From Chloracidobacterium sp. (GTDB taxonomy: Bacteria > Acidobacteriota > Blastocatellia > Pyrinomonadales > Pyrinomonadaceae): DNA of 18,388 nucleotides. Within the stretch, counting starts at the first letter, position 1. Each line of letters begins with the position of its first letter. The position numbers and the translations under genes were made by a program. Where the stretch lies: positions 1-18,388 of the forward strand of contig JADJRV010000026.1 of NCBI GenBank assembly GCA_016712045.1, given 5' to 3'. Positions 15,263 to 18,388 of this stretch are shown here, piece by piece. The notes beneath the pieces are model-generated. The model did no database searches, was not told the origin of the DNA, and saw only the letters and a program-made list of their open reading frames with translations.

Positions 15263-15698
15263 CACTTTTCACCTCTCACTTTTGTCCGGCATTGCGAATG
15301 GGCCTTTGGCGAGATTCGGATCTTGCGGAGGTCGAGGATCATGTTGCCGTCGGCGTCGATCTTTGGGCGGAGAAATTCGATCGTGTCGGGCGGGCGGATG
15401 CCAAACTCGGCTACCAGACGATATGCGCGGATGATCTTGGATCCGCGTTTGCCGTAGTTTCTTGCCGGATAGGCGTGACGTGTGCCGGGACCGCCGGTTT
15501 GAGCGCGAGCCGCCGGGTAAATCGGTCAAACATTATCAGATACCCCGTCGGTTCACCGAGACGTTCGTGTGTAACCCGGCTGAGCACGATCGAACCGCCG
15601 CGATTAAGCGTCACATACAACCCAGACCAATGCGGAGCCACATCACCCCGCGGCAGCACCACCCAATCACCATCCGTAAGATCATCGTATCCTTTCAT
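15263..15698 (-). CDS. Unrecognised basic protein, about 145 residues, one presumed frameshift near 15480
   Basis: The ATG at 15698 gives MKGYDDLTDGDWVVLPRGDV, then HWSGLYVTLNRGGSIVLSRV and PTGYLIMFDRFTRRLALKP. The open frame wanders off after this, but a shifted frame gives GTRHAYPARNYGKRGSKIIR, AYRLVAEFGIRPPDTIEFLR and DADGNMILDLRKIRISPKAH before the TGA at 15263. The N-terminal half reads like a small beta-barrel with a repeated R-G theme; the C-terminal half is strongly basic (RNYGKRGSK), which suggests nucleic-acid binding, but that is a guess. There is no signal peptide and no clear Shine-Dalgarno. It sits between the transposase element and the metK-ahcY operon. I cannot assign a family. 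Confidence 0.65.
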
Positions 15699-15738
15699 GA
15701 GCGTTAAGTTAGCCCATTAAGCGGCAAATTGAAATGCT

Positions 15739-15774
15739 ATTATGCGGGTTTTGCCGATTATGCGGATTTTGCGT
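15739..15774. repeat. 18-nt tandem duplication
   Basis: ATTATGCGGGTTTTGCCG (15739-15756) followed directly by ATTATGCGGATTTTGCGT (15757-15774), 15 of 18 positions identical. It is the only ordered structure in the first part of the 342-nt gap between the basic protein and ahcY. Confidence 0.5.
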
Positions 15775-15808
15775 GGTTTTTTTGCTTAGAGGATGATCAG
15801 TGCTTTCA

Positions 15809-15946
15809 TCAGCAATAAAACACCACAGTGTCAGCTCTCTCGTCCAACACGAATGGCACGACATTCACGTCGCTATCGTCCATCAAACTTTTTACCGTTT
15901 TGAATAGGGAATTTGGAGGTCTCAACAAACTTTCTGCGGAAGCCAT
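15809..15946 (-). CDS. Doubtful 45-codon ORF
   Basis: Reads MASAESLLRPPNSLFKTVKS, then an acidic part (MDDSDVNVVPFVLDERADTV) and ends VFYC. There is no Shine-Dalgarno and no family match I recognise. It lies downstream of the ahcY terminator. Composition is gene-like, so it may be a small gene or the remnant of a longer one, but open chance cannot be excluded. Confidence 0.2.
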   Translation of the reverse strand: MASAESLLRPPNSLFKTVKSLMDDSDVNVVPFVLDERADTVVFYC

Positions 15947-15977
15947 GTAGGATGGAAACCGCCCACTCAAGTTCAAC

Positions 15978-16004
15978 AAAAAGCCCCGCCGAAACGACGA
16001 AGCT
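15978..16004 (-). terminator. Rho-independent terminator of the metK-ahcY operon
   Basis: On the minus strand AGCTTCGTCG, a TTT loop and CGGCGGGGCT form a 10-bp stem (three G-U pairs) followed by a run of T. It lies 37 nt after the ahcY stop, the expected place. Confidence 0.75.
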
Positions 16005-16040
16005 CTTTATTATGCATTGTGCATTCTCAGTTGTTCTTGA

Positions 16041-17144
16041 TTACGTACCCGTTTCCCAGCTCGTCATATATTCGAGCATTTCGGGGGTAAGGACGTCCAT
16101 GTTGATGCCCATGGCGTGGAGCTTTAGGCTGGCGATCTCTTGATCGACTTCCTTAGCAGGACGTGGACGCCGGCAGCTAGCTTGCCTTGCTGTTTGACCA
16201 GATATTCGGCAGACAGGGCCTGATTGGCAAAAGACATATCCATCACGCTGGCCGGGTGGCCTTCGGCGGCGGCCAGGTTGATCAGGCGACCTTCGCCAAG
16301 CACGATCACGCTCTTACCACCGTCTTTGCTGATGTATTCTTCGACGAACGGACGGCGTTTGACGGCCGGTGCCGACATGTCGCCGAAGTGCGTCGAGGTT
16401 TAATTCGAGGTCAAAGTGGCCCGAATTACAAACGATCGCACCGTCTTTCATGACCTCAAAATGCTCGCGGTCGATGACGTGGCGGTTGCCGGTCACGGTG
16501 ACAAAGAAATCGCCGATCTTCGCGGCGTCCTTGATCGGCACACGCGCATACCGTCCATAACGGCTTCAATCGCCCTGATCGGATCAATCTCGCAGACGAC
16601 GACGTTCGCACCCATACCGCGGGCACGCATCGCAACGCCTTTACCACACCAACCGTAACCGACCGTGACAAGCGTTTTACCGGCGAGCAAAATGTTGGTC
16701 GCGCGGATGATGCCGTCAAGCGTCGACTGGCCCGTACCGTAGCGATTATCAAAGAAATGTTTGGTCTGAGCGTCATTAACCGCGATCGAAGGGAAGGTGA
16801 GAACACCCGCCGCGACCATTGCGTTAAGACGGACGATACCGGTCGTTGTTTCTTCGGTCGTGCCGATGAGATTTGGAATCGTCCTGCGTCGAGCGGATTC
16901 CGAAGCGATCAGCAGAGCCTCAGCTCCACCGGCTTGGAAAGTGCAGGCCAAAATTAGCTGTCTCGGTCGTGATGTGCGCACATGCGACCATTTTGACGCC
17001 CGCAAAGGTTTTCCTTTCAAAACGCTCGCGAATAAGCCTTAAAACCGGCATTTCGCGGTCGGCCCACTCGATGCGCTGCTTGCCTTGGGGGGCAAGATTG
17101 ATGTCTTTGATATCGTATTCCATTGATGTTCCCGGATTAGCCAT
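16041..17144 (-). CDS. ahcY: Adenosylhomocysteinase with a missing ~57-codon internal block, several presumed frameshifts
   Basis: Cytoplasmic NAD+-dependent enzyme that splits S-adenosylhomocysteine into adenosine and homocysteine. It starts MANPGTSMEYDIKDINLAPQ (AGGAG upstream), then VKMVACAHITTETANF and FQAGGAEALLIAS. Next come NLIGTTEETTTGIVRLNAM, AVNDAQTKHFFDNRYGTGQS (catalytic Lys and Asp), the NAD-binding GKTLVTVGYGWCGKGVA, VTVTGNRHVI, EGHPASVMDMSFANQ, and a C-terminus TPEMLEYMTSWETGT. Between the ASNPLSTQDD-like remnant (about 16885) and NLIG (about 16872) the family normally has about 57 more residues, including the DDG segment with a catalytic Asp. They are absent here. Total length (368 codons) is short by that amount. 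Other breaks near 16380, 16545 and 16945 look like sequencing errors. Coupled to metK by an 8-nt overlap. Confidence 0.93.
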
Positions 17145-18297
17145 TTGCAGCTCCTTTATGTTCCTCAGCCGCTGTCCTCAGAGCCTCGGCTTTATCTGTT
17201 ACTTCCCATGTAAACTCACCGTTTTTACGGCCAAAATGGCCAAAACGTGCGGTCGCTTTGTAGATCGGGCGACGCAGGTCGAGAGCTTCGATGATCGCCG
17301 CCGGGGTCAGGGTGAAATTTTCGCGAACGATGTCCGCAATACGCTCGTCATCAATCGTCCCGGTGCCGTGGCTGTCGATCAAAACCGACACAGGTCGGCA
17401 ACGCCGATCGCATAAGCCAGCTGGACAGTGCATTTATCAGCAAGTCCGGCAGCGACAACGTTTTTAGCAATATAGCGGGCCATGTACGCAGCCGAGCGGT
17501 CAACCTTTGTGGGATCCTTACCCGAAAAAGCACCGCCGCCATGAGGAGCATAGCCGCCGTAGGTATCGACGATGATCTTACGGCCAGTTACGCCAGCATC
17601 GCCCATTGGGCCTCCGACAACGAATTTACCTGTCGGATTGATGTGATATTTGGTTTGATCGTCGAGAAGCTCGGCTGGGATCCAGGCTTAATTACATGCT
17701 CCAAGATATCGCGGCGAATGTCTTCGATATCGAGATCAGCAGTCTGCGAAGATATAACAACCGCCTCAACGCGGTATGGGCGGCCGTCACGATACTCGAT
17801 CGAAACCTGCGATTTACCGTCCGGGACGCAAAGTAGGAATCGTGCCGTCACGGCGAACTTCGCTCAGCTTGCGAGTCAAATTGTGAGCCATCTGGATCGG
17901 CATCGGCATCAGCTCAGGCGTCTCGTTACATGCGTAACCAAACATGAGTCCCTGATCACCGGCACCGCCGGTATCAACGCCCTGTGCGATATCCGGCGAC
18001 TGTGTGCCGATAGCGTCGATGACGCTACAGGTGTTCGAGTCGTAGCCGAATTCAGCGTTGTTATAGCCGATCTCTTCGATAGTTCACGAATGATCTGCTT
18101 GTAATTGACCTTAGCCGTGGTGGTGATCTCACCAGCTACGACCGCAAGGCCGGTTGTTACAAGCGTTTCGCACGCGACGCGGGCCGTAGGGTCCTGTGCC
18201 AAAAGCAACCAAAATTGCATCTTATATGATCCGCAATTTTATCCGGATGACCCTCGGTCACCGACTCCGATGTGAATAGAAAATTTCCGTTACTCAA
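17137..18297 (-). CDS. metK: S-adenosylmethionine synthetase, multiple presumed frameshifts
   Basis: Makes S-adenosylmethionine from ATP and methionine. N-terminus reads FLFTSESVTEGHPDKIAD, with the GHPDK motif. It continues LAQDPTARVACETLVTTGL, then after shifts GAGDQGLMFGYAC, DGKSQVSIEYRDGRPYRVEA, VGGPMGDAGVTGRKIIVDTY, GGGAFSGKDPTKVDRSAAYM, and the C-terminus FGHFGRKNGEFTWEVTDKAE. The only start in reach is TTG at 18297, about 11 nt after AAGGAG, giving a start SNGNFLFTSES; an ATG altered by a base error is possible. About 387 codons, normal for the family. Breaks lie near 18215, 18080, 17840, 17690, 17620 and 17395. The stop TAA overlaps the ahcY ATG (ATGGCTAA), so synthesis of the methyl donor and clearance of its by-product are coupled. 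Confidence 0.97.
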
Positions 18298-18324
18298 TTT
18301 TTACGTAACTCCTTTTATAGGGTT

Positions 18325-18354
18325 GTATTAATTGGAATCTTTGATAGATAACAA
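18325..18354 (-). promoter_or_regulatory. Candidate metK promoter
   Basis: On the minus strand TTGTTA (18354-18349), an 18-nt spacer and TAATAC (18330-18325) resemble sigma70-type -35 and -10 boxes about 28 nt before the start codon region. Visual match only. Confidence 0.3.
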
Positions 18355-18374
18355 AACGATAATCATAGCTTTTT

Positions 18375-18388
18375 TTACCAGAGAGGTG
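18375..18388 (+). promoter_or_regulatory. Possible 5' start of a SAM-I riboswitch, truncated by the window edge
   Basis: The last bases, TTACCAGAGAGGTG, match the SAM-I entry sequence UUAUCcAGAGaGGuG (followed by GAGGGA in the family) with one base missing. That is the same kind of error seen throughout the window. It would read rightward, away from metK, to a methionine-related gene outside the window. The diagnostic GAGGGA and the rest of the fold are not visible. Confidence 0.35.

Noticed and set aside
16873..18104. Long plus-strand open frames (180 and 187 codons) opposite ahcY and metK
   Set aside because: They lie antisense to two highly conserved enzymes and have no motifs of their own.
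1..18388. Mass pseudogenisation or programmed frameshifting
   Set aside because: Breaks occur in unrelated housekeeping genes, are single-base, often in homopolymers, and amino-acid conservation is intact on both sides; there are no shared slippery-site contexts.

Overview
The window is about 50% GC and densely coded. Its gene content points to an Acidobacteriota genome, most likely Blastocatellia/Pyrinomonadaceae-like: hslVU linked to a fibronectin-III lipoprotein, a DUF5916 protein, a fused LptF-LptG permease, a DUF6677-like membrane protein and a WGR-PARP. That placement is an inference from gene families, not from a marker tree. Nearly every long gene is split by single-base indels, many in homopolymers, while the protein on both sides of each break is well conserved. 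This looks like an uncorrected long-read assembly rather than a block of pseudogenes, so I list these as genes with presumed sequencing frameshifts and give reconstructed extents.

Layout. (1) 1-4142, minus strand: one apparent operon reading leftward, hslV, hslU, FN3 lipoprotein, FAH-family hydrolase, transaldolase (running off the left edge). HslV and HslU form the two-component ATP-dependent protease. (2) 4143-4319: short divergent intergenic region rich in GAGTC/GACTC words. (3) 4320-8961, plus strand: a class I glutamine amidotransferase-like peptidase, then a compact run of a small membrane protein, a 56-residue membrane protein (ATGA overlap), recO, and a fused LptF-LptG permease starting in a TAATG overlap with recO. 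Three tandem TGGACCA decamers sit just before recO. (4) 8966-11525, minus: a DUF5916 protein (CBM9-like domain plus outer-membrane barrel-like C-terminus), convergent with the permease.

(5) 11803-14483, plus: an accessory-looking block with a small secreted protein, a membrane-anchored WGR-HD-ART poly(ADP-ribose) polymerase with the H-Y-E triad intact, and another small secreted protein. (6) 14520-15240: an IS200-like/REP-associated tyrosine transposase flanked by REP-like palindromes and long imperfect inverted and direct repeats. (7) 15263-15698, minus: an unrecognised basic protein. 15699-16040 holds no convincing gene, only an 18-nt tandem duplication, a doubtful 45-codon ORF and the terminator of the next operon. 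(8) 16041-18297, minus: metK and ahcY overlapping by 8 nt, the core of the activated methyl cycle. ahcY lacks about 57 codons that the family normally has. The last bases on the plus strand resemble the 5' start of a SAM-I riboswitch reading out of the window, divergent from metK.

The most interesting points are the membrane-anchored PARP and its secreted-protein neighbour, the ahcY deletion, a 13-mer (TGCGTCTGATAAC) present four times in the same orientation in different reading frames, and the architecture of the REP/transposase element.
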